NCBI RefSeq assembly: GCF_001584145.1
Contig: NZ_CP013232.1
Coordinates: 1,612,001 to 1,676,000, forward strand
Direction of reading: 5' to 3'
DNA length: 64,000 nucleotides
Source of the DNA: Collimonas fungivorans
Lineage (GTDB): Bacteria; Pseudomonadota; Gammaproteobacteria; Burkholderiales; Burkholderiaceae_D
This document shows, in pieces, positions 54,806-64,000 of the stretch (within the stretch, counting starts at the first letter, position 1; each line of letters starts with the position of its first letter). Under the pieces are notes generated by a model, which saw only the letters and a program-made list of their open reading frames with translations, had not been told where the DNA came from and ran no database searches. The position numbers were made by a program, and so were the translations under genes.

Positions 54806-55750
54806 ATGGATATGAATATGGATAACGAAATTTTATTGGCGCAGCCGCGTGGTTTCTGCGCCGGCGTCGACCGCGCGATCGAAATCGTCGAACGCGCGCT
54901 GGAACAGTTCGGCGCGCCGATCTATGTGCGTCACGAAATTGTCCACAATGCCTATGTAGTGGCGGACCTGCGCAACAAGGGCGCCATTTTCATTGAAGAG
55001 CTGGCCGATGTCCCGGCTGGCAATACCGTGATTTTTTCCGCCCACGGCGTCTCCAAGGCCGTCCAGGAAGAGGCTGAAGTGCGCGGCTTGAAAGTGTTCG
55101 ATGCGACTTGCCCGCTGGTGACCAAGGTCCATATGGAAGTGGCCAAGATGCGGCGCGAGGGCCGCGAAATCGTCATGATCGGGCATGAAGGCCATCCCGA
55201 AGTCGAGGGCACCATGGGCCAGACCAACGACGGCATGCACCTGGTCGAGACCGTGGCCGACGTCGAGCGGCTGCAGGTCGGCAATCCCGATATGTTGGCG
55301 TATGTGTCGCAGACTACCTTGTCGGTCGATGATACCGCCGACGTGATCGCTGCGCTGAAACAGAAATTCCCGGCCATTACGGAGCCGAAGAAAGGCGATA
55401 TCTGCTACGCCACCACCAACCGCCAGCAGGCGGTCAAGTTCATGGCGCCGCAGGTCGACGTGGTGATCGTGGTCGGCAGCCCGAACAGCTCGAATTCCAA
55501 CCGCCTGCGCGAAGTGGCGGAGAAGAAGGGCACCGTCGCCTACATGGTGGACAACGCGGAGCAGATCGACCAGGCCTGGCTGCAAGGGAAACGCCGCATC
55601 GGCGTCACTGCCGGCGCCTCGGCGCCGGAAATCCTGGTGCAAGCCGTGATAGACCGGCTGAAGGCCTATGGCGCCAAGAACGTGCGCACACTGGACGGCG
55701 CCGAAGAGAATGTCACTTTCCCCATGCCCAAGGGGCTGGCGCGCGTCTAA
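54806..55750 (+). CDS. ispH: 4-Hydroxy-3-methylbut-2-enyl diphosphate reductase
   Basis: Last enzyme of the non-mevalonate isoprenoid pathway, 314 residues (E. coli 316), with a [4Fe-4S] cluster. The three Cys ligands are in [23 protein letters not shown] and [13 protein letters not shown]. His residues (HEIVHN, GHEGHPE) and the SNSNRLRE substrate site are intact. Three in-frame ATGs lie in the first six codons (54806, 54812, 54818). The first is listed. Followed by a long gene-free region. Confidence 0.95.
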   Translation: MDMNMDNEILLAQPRGFCAGVDRAIEIVERALEQFGAPIYVRHEIVHNAYVVADLRNKGAIFIEELADVPAGNTVIFSAHGVSKAVQEEAEVRGLKVFDATCPLVTKVHMEVAKMRREGREIVMIGHEGHPEVEGTMGQTNDGMHLVETVADVERLQVGNPDMLAYVSQTTLSVDDTADVIAALKQKFPAITEPKKGDICYATTNRQQAVKFMAPQVDVVIVVGSPNSSNSNRLREVAEKKGTVAYMVDNAEQIDQAWLQGKRRIGVTAGASAPEILVQAVIDRLKAYGAKNVRTLDGAEENVTFPMPKGLARV

Positions 55751-55797
55751 GTCCAAGTCTGAGCGCGAGTTCGGGCTTAAATAGGGGCAGAAATTTG

Positions 55798-55851
55798 CGA
55801 AACGGTATTACCGATTATCGTCCGGTGACGATTATTGGTAATATTGTTTCG
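55798..55851. repeat. Large intergenic palindrome downstream of ispH
   Basis: Arms 55798-55822 and 55827-55851 around a CGGT loop. Of 25 positions, 21 are exact Watson-Crick, three would be G-U in RNA of the plus strand, and one is a mismatch. Just before it is TTAAATAGGGGCAGA (55777-55791), like the arm of the hairpin at 9261. The sequence is AT-richer than the surroundings. It could end ispH transcription, or be a repetitive element. Two short overlapping ORFs here are by-products of the symmetry. Confidence 0.75.
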
Positions 55852-56060
55852 ATGATGTTTGTTTTCTGTCAAAACTTCGCGGCCAAAGCCACGCGCGGCG
55901 GTCCCGACGATCCATTTTGGCGCGAAATTATATTTCGAAGAATCTCCACTTTTCCATCGATAGTTTTTTGTTTTCCTCGCTATCATTGCGGCGCTGCGGT
56001 TTGAATGTAAAAACCTGTGCGAACCGCGGTCAGCAGGTTAATATTGCATTGCTGTCAGAG

Positions 56061-56088
56061 TTGATTATCGCTCAACGTTAGCTATAAT
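56061..56088 (+). promoter_or_regulatory. Candidate sigma-70 promoter of the liv operon
   Basis: -35 TTGATT (56061-56066) and a perfect -10 TATAAT (56083-56088), spaced by 16. The transcript would have a leader of about 295 bases before livH, which holds the leader ORF and terminator below. Confidence 0.6.
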
Positions 56089-56175
56089 CCGCACAGTAAT
56101 GGTGCATTGCCCCCAGGCACGGCGCTTTAGGACAAAAAACGTTTTTACATAAAGACGTATAGGAGACAAACAAGT

Positions 56176-56253
56176 ATGTGTACCCAGTTCTTTTTTCTTA
56201 TTCCGGCTATTCACGCAATGCCAAATTACCTTTCCGGCCATCGCTGCAGATGA
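56176..56253 (+). CDS. Leader peptide ORF upstream of livH
   Basis: Twenty-five codons (MCTQFFFLIPAIHAMPNYLS, then GHRCR) with AGGAG ten bases before the ATG. It contains a run Phe-Phe-Phe-Leu-Ile plus further Ile and Leu codons, and ends 17 bases before a rho-independent terminator that lies ahead of livH. The arrangement suggests transcription attenuation. No homologue is known to me. Confidence 0.5.
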   Translation: MCTQFFFLIPAIHAMPNYLSGHRCR

Positions 56254-56270
56254 GAGGAAGGGCGTCTCCC

Positions 56271-56305
56271 AACGGCACTAGGACTTTATCCAGGGTGCCG
56301 TTTTT
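56271..56305 (+). terminator. Leader terminator (candidate attenuator) upstream of livH
   Basis: AACGGCAC (56271-56278) and GTGCCGTT (56295-56302) form an 8-bp perfect stem, then TTT. It lies between the leader ORF and livH, 86 bases before the livH ATG, so the operon can be expressed only by reading through it. Confidence 0.6.
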
Positions 56306-56391
56306 GTATCGGGAATGATTTTTGCTGTGCTGCCTATGGTCGCAATAGTGTTCTGACCGATTTGACCCAAAACACATAGAACAAGGAAATT

Positions 56392-57321
56392 ATGGATATC
56401 TTTATCCAGCAAGTTATCAACGGCTTGGTGCTGGGAAGCATGTATGCGTTGATTGCCCTCGGCTACACCATGGTGTACGGGGTGCTGAACCTGATTAACT
56501 TCGCCCACGGCGACATCCTGATGATCGGGGCCATGGTCGGCCTGTCCATCCTCAAACTGCTGCAGCATGTGGCGCCCGGCCTGCCCGGCATCGTCCAGCT
56601 GGCGATCGCCATCATCGGCGCCATCCCGGTCTGCGTCATCATCAGCCTGATCATCGAGCGGGTCGCCTACCGGCCGCTGCGCAATGCGCCGCGCCTGGCG
56701 CCGCTGATCACCGCGATCGGCGTTTCCATCCTGCTGCAGACGTTTGCCATGATGATCTGGGGCCGCAGCCCGCTGCCGGTGCCGCAAGTCATGCCTTCCG
56801 ATCCCGTGCATATCTTCGGCGCGCTGATTTCGCCGACGCAGATCATGCTGCTGATCCTGGCTGCCGCGTCGATGGTCGGCCTGGTGCTGCTGGTCGAGAA
56901 AACCAAAATGGGCCGCGCCATGCGCGCCACTGCCGAGAATCCGCGGGTCGCCGGCCTGATGGGCGTCGATTCCAACCGCGTCATCGTGATGACCTTCGCC
57001 ATCGGCGCCGCGCTGGCGGCTGTGGCCGGCGTGATGTGGGGCGCCAACTATTCGTCGGCGCAGTTCGCCATGGGCTTCGTGCCTGGCTTGAAGGCCTTCT
57101 CGGCCGCGGTGCTGGGCGGTATCGGCAACATTTACGGCGCCATGCTGGGCGGTATCCTGCTGGGCCTGATCGAAAGCCTGGGCGCCGGTTACATCGGCGA
57201 CCTGACCGGCAATTTCTTCGGCAGCAACTACCAGGATATCTTTGCCTTCATCGTCCTGATTATCGTCTTGACCTTGCGTCCGTCCGGCATCATGGGCGAA
57301 CGTGTGGCTGACCGCGCCTGA
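56392..57321 (+). CDS. livH: Branched-chain amino acid ABC transporter permease LivH
   Basis: Inner-membrane permease of 309 residues (E. coli LivH 308) with about eight helices, starting MDIFIQQVINGLVLGSMYAL. The family segment GLMGVDSNRVIVMTFAIGAA is present near the coupling loop. AAGGAAA lies before the ATG. First gene of livHMGF. No gene for a periplasmic binding protein (livJ/livK) is in the window, so it must be elsewhere. Confidence 0.93.
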   Translation: MDIFIQQVINGLVLGSMYALIALGYTMVYGVLNLINFAHGDILMIGAMVGLSILKLLQHVAPGLPGIVQLAIAIIGAIPVCVIISLIIERVAYRPLRNAPRLAPLITAIGVSILLQTFAMMIWGRSPLPVPQVMPSDPVHIFGALISPTQIMLLILAAASMVGLVLLVEKTKMGRAMRATAENPRVAGLMGVDSNRVIVMTFAIGAALAAVAGVMWGANYSSAQFAMGFVPGLKAFSAAVLGGIGNIYGAMLGGILLGLIESLGAGYIGDLTGNFFGSNYQDIFAFIVLIIVLTLRPSGIMGERVADRA

Positions 57322-57335
57322 TCGGAGAGGGACAT

Positions 57336-58550
<1,215 letters not shown>

Positions 58551-58559
58551 GGGGATCTC

Positions 58560-59330
58560 ATGAGCGCACCAATCATTCTGAATATCTCCGGCGTCAACAA
58601 GCGGTTCGGCGGTTTGCAAGCCTTGTCGGAAGTGAACATCAAGATCCTGCAGGGCCAGATCTACGGCCTGATCGGACCGAACGGCGCCGGCAAGACTACT
58701 TTCTTCAACGTGATCACCGGTTTGTACCAGGCCGATACCGGCTCGTTCGAGCTGGCCGGCAAGGCTTACTCGCCGTCGGCGCCGCACGAAGTGGCCAAGG
58801 CCGGCATTGCCCGCACTTTCCAGAACATCCGCCTGTTCGGCGAGATGACCGTGCTGGAAAACGTCATGGTGGGTTGCCATGTACGCACTCACCAGGGCGT
58901 GTTCGGCGCGGTGTTCCGCCACAAGAAGGCGCGCCTGGAAGAGATTGCGATCCGCAAGCGTTCCCAGGAACTGCTGGATTTTGTCGGCATCGGCCGTTTC
59001 GGTGACCGCACCGCGCGCCATCTGTCGTACGGCGACCAGCGCCGCCTGGAAATCGCCCGCGCGCTGGCGACCGATCCGCAGTTGCTGGCGCTGGACGAAC
59101 CTGCCGCCGGCATGAACGCTACCGAGAAACTGGCGCTGCGCGAGCTGCTGGTGAAAATCAAGAACGAAGGAAAGACCATTTTGCTGATCGAACATGATGT
59201 CAAGCTGATGATGGGCTTGTGCGACCGCCTTACCGTGCTGGACTACGGCAAGCCGATTGCAGAGGGGCTGCCTGCCGAAATCCAGAAAAACCCGGCGGTG
59301 ATCGAAGCCTACCTGGGAGGTGGTCACTAA
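58560..59330 (+). CDS. livG: Branched-chain amino acid ABC transporter ATP-binding protein LivG
   Basis: ATPase of 256 residues (E. coli 255). Walker A GPNGAGKTTFFNVITGLY near residue 41, the signature LSYGDQRRLEIARALA near 155, and Walker B LLALDEPAAGMNATE. LivG-type C-terminus GLPAEIQKNPAVIEAYLGG. Its stop TAA shares one base with the livF ATG. Confidence 0.94.
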   Translation: MSAPIILNISGVNKRFGGLQALSEVNIKILQGQIYGLIGPNGAGKTTFFNVITGLYQADTGSFELAGKAYSPSAPHEVAKAGIARTFQNIRLFGEMTVLENVMVGCHVRTHQGVFGAVFRHKKARLEEIAIRKRSQELLDFVGIGRFGDRTARHLSYGDQRRLEIARALATDPQLLALDEPAAGMNATEKLALRELLVKIKNEGKTILLIEHDVKLMMGLCDRLTVLDYGKPIAEGLPAEIQKNPAVIEAYLGGGH

Positions 59331-60052
59331 TGGCAACCAATATCCTCAAGGTCGAGAACCTGAAAGTCGCTTATGGCGGCATCCAGGCCGTCAAGGGCAT
59401 CAACCTGGAAGTCAATGACGGCGAACTGGTGACGCTGATCGGCGCCAACGGCGCCGGCAAGACCACCACGCTGAAAGCCATCACCGGCACTTTGCCGCAG
59501 TGTAAGGTCGAAGGCGAGATGCATTACCTGGGTGAACACACCAAGGGTATGACCTCGTTCAACCTGGTCAAGCAAAAACTGGCCATGGTGCCGGAAGGGC
59601 GCGGCGTGTTCACGCGCATGAGTATCCAGGAAAACCTGCTGATGGGCGCTTACACGCGCGACGACAAGGCTGGCATCGCGGCCGACATCGACAAGTGGTT
59701 TGGCGTGTTTCCGCGCCTGAAAGAGCGTGCCGCGCAAATGGCGGGCACCTTGTCCGGCGGCGAACAGCAGATGCTGGCCATGGCTCGTGCCCTGATGAGC
59801 CATCCCAAGCTGCTGCTGCTGGACGAACCGTCGATGGGGCTGTCGCCGATCATGGTGGAAAAGATCTTTGAAGTGATCCGCAGCGTTTCCGCGCAAGGCA
59901 TCACCATCCTGCTGGTCGAGCAGAACGCCAAGCTGGCGCTGGAAGCGGCGCACCGGGCTTATGTGATGGATTCCGGCCTGGTGACCATGAGCGGCAATGC
60001 CAAGGACATGCTGGACGATCCTAAGGTCAAGGCGGCGTATCTGGGTGAATAA
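59330..60052 (+). CDS. livF: Branched-chain amino acid ABC transporter ATP-binding protein LivF
   Basis: ATPase of 240 residues (E. coli 237). Walker A GANGAGKTTTLKAITG near residue 39, the signature LSGGEQQMLAMARALM and Walker B LLLLDEPSMGLSPIM. The ATG at 59330 overlaps the livG stop by one base; the frame extends upstream inside livG without conserved content. Last gene of the operon. Confidence 0.94.
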   Translation: MATNILKVENLKVAYGGIQAVKGINLEVNDGELVTLIGANGAGKTTTLKAITGTLPQCKVEGEMHYLGEHTKGMTSFNLVKQKLAMVPEGRGVFTRMSIQENLLMGAYTRDDKAGIAADIDKWFGVFPRLKERAAQMAGTLSGGEQQMLAMARALMSHPKLLLLDEPSMGLSPIMVEKIFEVIRSVSAQGITILLVEQNAKLALEAAHRAYVMDSGLVTMSGNAKDMLDDPKVKAAYLGE

Positions 60053-60080
60053 TGGGCGAGTGATGGGCCAATGAGCGCCG

Positions 60081-60112
60081 CGGCCGGGATTGCTTGCAAC
60101 CCCGGCCGTTTT
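60081..60112 (+). terminator. Rho-independent terminator of livHMGF
   Basis: CGGCCGGG and CCCGGCCG arms with a 12-base loop, followed by TTTT. Confidence 0.8.
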
Positions 60113-60121
60113 GCCTGGACG

Positions 60122-60149
60122 AAAAAAAAGAGCCATAGGCTCTTTTTTT
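60122..60149. terminator. Bidirectional terminator between livF and the transglycosylase gene
   Basis: AAAAAAAAGAGCC, loop ATA, GGCTCTTTTTTT. T-runs on both strands; on the minus strand it ends the lytic transglycosylase transcript. Confidence 0.9.
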
Positions 60150-60171
60150 ATATCCCGCGGATAAGCTGCCA

Positions 60172-61200
60172 TCAGGTCATGGGTTGGGAATTGAACTGAT
60201 TGTCCGACTGCTGGATCCGGTGTTCGATCGGATCCGGCACGTTGACTGCGGCTTCAGCCGGAACCGGGCTGGCGTCGCTTGGCGCAACCGTGGTCTGGAT
60301 GGCGCGCGGTTTCGGCGTGGCGATCGGCGCCGGCGAACCGGTCGAAGGCACGTTCTTACCGATGGCGACATCTTGCAGGCGACGGTACTCGGCCAGCACC
60401 TTGTAGCCGTAACCGCCGTCATTGGCGAACGCCGCAGCGCCGACATAGCGTTTCAAGCCAGCTTCGACCGAACCGCCCTGGGTCACATAATCCTTGAGGA
60501 TCATGGAGCCGACCTTGATGTTGGCAGCCGGGTTCAGGGCCGCCTTGATGCCGCCCATGCTTTCGAACTTGTCTTCATGCACTTTCGACATGACCTGCAT
60601 CAGGCCTTGCGCGCCTACCGGGCTTTCGGCAAACGGGTTGAGGCCGGATTCAATCGCCATCACGGCCAGGATCAACAGCGGGTCGAGCTTGGTTTCCCGC
60701 GCTGTCTTGTAGGCTGTCGTCACGAACATGTTGGTAGCGTCGCCGGCCACGCGGTAACGCTTGGACAGCCAGCTGGTGACCCATTGCTGCTGGCGCGCGC
60801 TGTCGAGCGGCTTGATGGCCTTGTTCGACAGGCTGTCCATGTGCAGCACATGACTGTTGCCGATCGCCGGCACGGTCAGGTTCGCCACCTTGGGGGCGGT
60901 ACTGGCCTGGTTTGACAGCATCGGTGCAGCTGCAGCCAGCGGCGCAGCTTTTGGTTCAGTGCTGCTGGCGAACAGCGGCAGGTTTTGCAGCTTGTATGCC
61001 AGGTCCGGTTTCACCAGCATGGTGGTGAAGCCGATGACGGCCAGCATGGCGCTGAACAGTACGGTGATGCGGGTGGTGGCGACGAGGCCGCCGACGGTGT
61101 CGCGGGCGTAAAACACGCCGTTGATGGATTGCATGCCGAATTTCTTTGCTTGGTCGAGCGTAGCCCAACCGGGTAGTGCTCTGGTAGATCTTGCTAACAA
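60172..61200 (-). CDS. Membrane-anchored lytic transglycosylase (SLT domain)
   Basis: Peptidoglycan-cleaving enzyme of 342 residues. N-terminal cytoplasmic part, one helix near 44-63 (ITVLFSAMLAVIGFTTMLV), an Ala/Pro-rich periplasmic stretch, then a Slt70-like domain with the catalytic Glu E184 in MAIESGLNPFAESPVGAQGL, and GSMILKDY and RYVGAA. A disordered Pro-rich tail follows. The start is a TTG at 61200, supported by AGGAGG five bases before it. An ATG at codon 23 lies downstream, with no such site. The membrane anchor replaces the usual signal peptide or lipobox. Confidence 0.88.
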   Translation of the reverse strand: MLARSTRALPGWATLDQAKKFGMQSINGVFYARDTVGGLVATTRITVLFSAMLAVIGFTTMLVKPDLAYKLQNLPLFASSTEPKAAPLAAAAPMLSNQASTAPKVANLTVPAIGNSHVLHMDSLSNKAIKPLDSARQQQWVTSWLSKRYRVAGDATNMFVTTAYKTARETKLDPLLILAVMAIESGLNPFAESPVGAQGLMQVMSKVHEDKFESMGGIKAALNPAANIKVGSMILKDYVTQGGSVEAGLKRYVGAAAFANDGGYGYKVLAEYRRLQDVAIGKNVPSTGSPAPIATPKPRAIQTTVAPSDASPVPAEAAVNVPDPIEHRIQQSDNQFNSQPMT

Positions 61201-61713
61201 TTGAACCTCCTGAATCGTCGCGGCGCATGCAGGCTCCCTGATAAAGCTGGAACTAATCTGCCAGCTGGAGCTAATCTACCGAATGCTGCGTGCACCGTAA
61301 TCAATATCGCAAGGCATCGCAGATGGTGTGCGGTGTGCCGTTGCGTCGTTGTTGTCTGCGCTTAAGTAGCTTTGGATCGATCGGCCGCAGTAGAGCGCGC
61401 CGGCTACAGGCAAACAACTTGTTCGGGGGAGAAGGCTGACGCCTTTTGAAAACACTCCTTAAAATGTCATGTGGGACCCCGATCCCGTGAGTATTGAGAG
61501 TCGACATAAAAATCGCTTTTTGGGCGATGCGACTGCTTCAAGCTGGGCGCATTGTAGGGGGCTGTTTATATCAAGTCAATACTATAAAGAATAAAATCAA
61601 TAACTTTTATGTCTAAAGAATATGCCGGTTTACCGCCGCAAGCCAATAAAATCAAGCACTTGGCTGAAAAGCCTTAATTGTCGAATTAACATTCATAAAG
61701 ATTGTAAAAGTCC
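61201..61713. other. Gene-free divergent region between transglycosylase and ubiD
   Basis: No supported gene in 513 bases. The part next to ubiD (61560-61713) is AT-rich (atactataaagaataaaatc) and must hold its promoter. A short ORF at 61301-61507 on the minus strand has no ribosome site, no recognisable content and is rejected. Confidence 0.6.
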
Positions 61714-63198
61714 ATGAAATACTCAGATTTACGTGATTTTATTGTCAAATTAGAACAAATCGGTGAGCTAAAACGTATTTCGACGCCGATTTCCCCTTAT
61801 TTGGAGATGACGGAAATCTGCGACCGCACTTTACGGGCGGCCGGGCCCGCACTGCTTTTTGAGAATCCTGTCGGCCATTCGATACCTGTGCTAGGCAATT
61901 TGTTCGGCACGCCGCGCCGCGTGGCGCTTGGCATGGGAGCCGACGACGTCAGCGAATTGCGGCGCATCGGCCATGTGCTGGCGATGCTGAAAGAGCCGGA
62001 ACCGCCGAAAGGTTTTAAAGATATCCTCGGCCTCGGCACCCTGGTCAAGTCACTGTGGGACATGGCGCCTAAGGAGCACCGTTCGGCGCCGTGCCAGGAC
62101 ATCGTATGGGAAGGCAACGACGTCGACCTCGCCCGGCTGCCGATCCAGCACTGCTGGCCGGGCGACGTTGCGCCGCTGATCACCTGGGGCCTGGTGATTA
62201 CCAAAGGGCCGCACAAGAAGCGCCAGAACCTCGGCATCTACCGCCAGCAGGTGCTGGGCCGCAACAAGGTGATCATGCGCTGGCTGGCGCATCGCGGCGG
62301 CGCGCTCGATTTCCGCGAGCATGCGATCGCTACCGGCGGCAAGCCGTATCCGGTGGCGGTAGCGCTGGGCGCCGATCCCGCTACTATATTAGGAGCGGTG
62401 ACGCCGGTGCCGGACAGCTTGTCCGAATATCAGTTCGCCGGCCTGCTGCGCGGCAGCCGCACCGAACTGGTCAAGGCGATCGGCAGCGAGCTGCGGGTGC
62501 CGGCCTCGGCCGAGATCGTGCTGGAAGGGCATATCAATCCCGATCCGTCCCATCCCTCCGGTTATGAAATGGCGCTGGAAGGACCGTATGGCGACCATAC
62601 CGGCTATTACAACGAGCAGGACTGGTTCCCGGTATTCACCATCGACCGCATCACGATGCGCAAGTCGCCGATTTATCACTCTACGTATACAGGCAAGCCG
62701 CCGGACGAGCCGGCGGTGCTCGGGGTGGCGCTGAACGAAGTGTTCATCCCCTTGCTGCAAAAGCAGTTTTCTGAAATCACCGATTTTTATCTGCCGCCGG
62801 AAGGCTGCAGCTACCGCATGGCGGTGGTGCAGATGAAGAAAGCGTATGCCGGCCATGCGAAACGGGTGATGTTCGGCGTCTGGAGCTTCCTGCGCCAGTT
62901 CATGTATACCAAGTTCATCGTGGTGGTGGATGAAGACGTCAACATCCGCGACTGGAATGAAGTGATCTGGGCCATCACCACGCGCGTTGATCCGATCCGC
63001 GACACCACGATAGTGGACAACACGCCTATCGACTATCTCGACTTCGCCTCGCCGGTCAGCGGCCTGGGCAGCAAGATGGGGATAGACGCCACCAACAAAT
63101 GGCCCGGTGAAACCAGCCGCGAGTGGGGGCGCACCATCAGCATGTCGGATGAAGTGAAGACGCGCGTCGACCAGATCTGGCAGGAACTGGGGTTATGA
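61714..63198 (+). CDS. ubiD: UbiD-family prenylated-FMN decarboxylase
   Basis: Decarboxylase of 494 residues (E. coli UbiD 497), the 4-hydroxy-3-polyprenylbenzoate step of ubiquinone synthesis. The UbiD fold is recognised from [72 protein letters not shown] (prFMN and catalytic region with Glu and Asp) and [17 protein letters not shown]. Needs the prenyl-FMN made by UbiX, whose gene is not here. Standalone, followed closely by the SRP RNA gene. Confidence 0.95.
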   Translation: MKYSDLRDFIVKLEQIGELKRISTPISPYLEMTEICDRTLRAAGPALLFENPVGHSIPVLGNLFGTPRRVALGMGADDVSELRRIGHVLAMLKEPEPPKGFKDILGLGTLVKSLWDMAPKEHRSAPCQDIVWEGNDVDLARLPIQHCWPGDVAPLITWGLVITKGPHKKRQNLGIYRQQVLGRNKVIMRWLAHRGGALDFREHAIATGGKPYPVAVALGADPATILGAVTPVPDSLSEYQFAGLLRGSRTELVKAIGSELRVPASAEIVLEGHINPDPSHPSGYEMALEGPYGDHTGYYNEQDWFPVFTIDRITMRKSPIYHSTYTGKPPDEPAVLGVALNEVFIPLLQKQFSEITDFYLPPEGCSYRMAVVQMKKAYAGHAKRVMFGVWSFLRQFMYTKFIVVVDEDVNIRDWNEVIWAITTRVDPIRDTTIVDNTPIDYLDFASPVSGLGSKMGIDATNKWPGETSREWGRTISMSDEVKTRVDQIWQELGL

Positions 63199-63289
63199 GG
63201 CGAGGCCGGTAAAGCGGGGCTGGCAGGCGGTGCAGGCAGAAAATGGCGGCAGGGATGCAAAAAGCCCTGCCAGCAATGCCGCAATGCGG

Positions 63290-63295
63290 TACAAT
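63290..63295 (+). promoter_or_regulatory. -10 element of the SRP RNA gene
   Basis: TACAAT ends eight bases before the predicted first base of the RNA. The -35 region is not clear. Confidence 0.55.
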
Positions 63296-63302
63296 TCACC
63301 CC

Positions 63303-63398
63303 GGCGGGCCCCTGCGCATTGTGGCGTGGTCAACCTGGTCAGGTCGGGAACGAAGCAGCCACAGCCATTTCCTGCAAGTGCCGCAGACAAGGCTCGCC
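63303..63398 (+). ncRNA. ffs: Signal recognition particle RNA (4.5S RNA)
   Basis: Small SRP RNA of about 96 bases. The hallmark domain IV segment CCTGGTCAGGTCGGGAACGA and AGCAGCCACAG match E. coli 4.5S (GGTCAGGTCCGGAAGGAAGCAGCC) closely. The ends GGCGGGCC (63303-63310) and GGCTCGCC (63391-63398) pair over all 8 positions (one G-U). With Ffh it brings ribosomes to the membrane. Ends are predicted from pairing and may be off by a few bases. Confidence 0.92.
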
Positions 63399-63513
63399 TC
63401 TATCCTCTGTATTCCTTCCGTACTACTCCCCACGCTCGTCCTTGCGGTTGTCGTTTCGCAGTTATTGTTTATTTACGGCAAGCCGTTACCATCCATGCAA
63501 GCTGGCAAGCCCT

Positions 63514-64000
63514 TCAAGGCATCGTCGCGTGGCTCGCGGGAATGCTGAACCCTATCGTAGTCGTACCGTCAGTGCTGTCGGCGAACACGCCGCCGCCATG
63601 CATCTTGGCGATCGCCTTGACGATTGCCAGCCCCAGGCCGTGGCCGTGCAGCTGGCTCTGGTCCTTGTCGTTGCGGGCGGCGTCAACCCGGTAGAAACGA
63701 TCGAACAGGCGCGGCAGGTGATTGTCGGCGATCGGTTTGCCCGGATTCGACACCGCGATCCGGATCACCTCAGGCTGCTCCGTGATCGTCACTGCTATCG
63801 CGGCGCCAGGGCTGGAATGCTGGATCGCGTTGTGCAGCAGGTTGCTCATTGCGCGCTTGAACAGCGAGGTTTCGATGGAGGCTTCGGCGCTCATGTCGCC
63901 AGCCACCTTGACCGTCATTTTCGAATCGTCCAGCAGGAACTCGAAAAACTCCACGGTCTTGCCGACTTCCTGCGCAATCGAGGTGCGCACCAGGCTGGTG
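63514..64000 (-). CDS. Sensor histidine kinase, heavy-metal type (partial, C-terminal part only)
   Basis: The frame runs through the right window edge, so only about 160 C-terminal residues are present. They form the ATPase domain: N-box NLLHNAIQHSSPGAAI, G1 VSNPGKPI, F-box LFDRFYRVD and G2 GHGLGLAIVKAIAKMHGG. The FDRFYRVDAARN and HGHGLGLAIVKAIA segments are typical of CusS/CopS-like heavy-metal sensors. Phospho-acceptor and membrane parts lie outside. It converges on ffs. Confidence 0.8.
   Translation of the reverse strand, partial: TSLVRTSIAQEVGKTVEFFEFLLDDSKMTVKVAGDMSAEASIETSLFKRAMSNLLHNAIQHSSPGAAIAVTITEQPEVIRIAVSNPGKPIADNHLPRLFDRFYRVDAARNDKDQSQLHGHGLGLAIVKAIAKMHGGGVFADSTDGTTTIGFSIPASHATMP

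Noticed and set aside
55777..56004. Two overlapping ORFs around the ispH-downstream palindrome
   Set aside because: Their sequences mirror each other because of the inverted repeat; no coding evidence.
61301..61507. 68-codon minus-strand ORF upstream of ubiD
   Set aside because: No ribosome site and no recognisable content.

Overview
The window is high-GC chromosomal DNA of a betaproteobacterium. The order sodB - xseA - exbB - exbD - lpxK - trm112 - kdsB - adk, the tightly packed operons and the mix of soil-type catabolic genes point to Burkholderiales, most likely Oxalobacteraceae (Collimonas/Herbaspirillum-like). The genus is an impression, not a result. No phage, insertion sequence, CRISPR array or tRNA gene was seen. 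Both window edges cut a gene.

Layout. 1-9.2 kb: an MdtABC-type RND efflux operon, a Spy-like periplasmic protein and an OmpR-family two-component system, resembling the enterobacterial BaeSR/Spy/Mdt envelope-stress module. 9.2-18.1 kb: a long hairpin repeat, a GntP permease, two small envelope proteins, a CaiB-type CoA-transferase, a lactonase-like amidohydrolase, a ferritin-like protein, an unknown small protein and a secreted penicillin-acylase-family hydrolase. 18.2-22.4 kb: ugpBAEC glycerol-3-phosphate uptake with a candidate Pho box. 22.6-32.5 kb: a catabolic island with two convergent operons (acyl-CoA dehydrogenase, MFE-2-like dehydrogenase, 2-methylacyl-CoA racemase, acyl-CoA ligase, SCP2 protein; and FadB-like enzyme plus thiolase) and a TetR regulator. 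All three promoter regions share a palindrome, GTAAT-N4-ATTAC. 32.5-41.4 kb: the housekeeping block sodB to adk, interrupted after xseA by DnaA-box-like repeats and a repeat-flanked islet with a hydrolase and a LysR regulator.

41.6-51.8 kb: a K+-independent H+-pyrophosphatase carrying an unusual C-terminal OmpA-like domain, a patatin, a secreted barnase-type RNase with a barstar inhibitor, purN, an RsmB-like methyltransferase, an MscS channel, a fatty-acid desaturase, and rpmG/rpmB. 51.8-54.2 kb: a (GGCT)8 microsatellite, an orphan HipA-like kinase (YjjJ type) and radC. 54.3-64 kb: slpA-ispH, a livHMGF amino-acid ABC operon preceded by a leader ORF and terminator that look like an attenuator, a membrane-anchored lytic transglycosylase, ubiD, the signal recognition particle RNA gene, and the end of a heavy-metal-type sensor kinase.

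The most noteworthy item is the 22.6-32.5 kb regulon. Its gene set (racemase, MFE-2-type dehydrogenase, SCP2, acyl-CoA oxidation) mirrors the animal peroxisomal route for 2-methyl-branched and sterol-side-chain acids. Its TetR operator can be read directly from the sequence. Next come the pyrophosphatase-OmpA fusion, the RNase/barstar pair, the repeat-flanked islet and the candidate liv attenuator.
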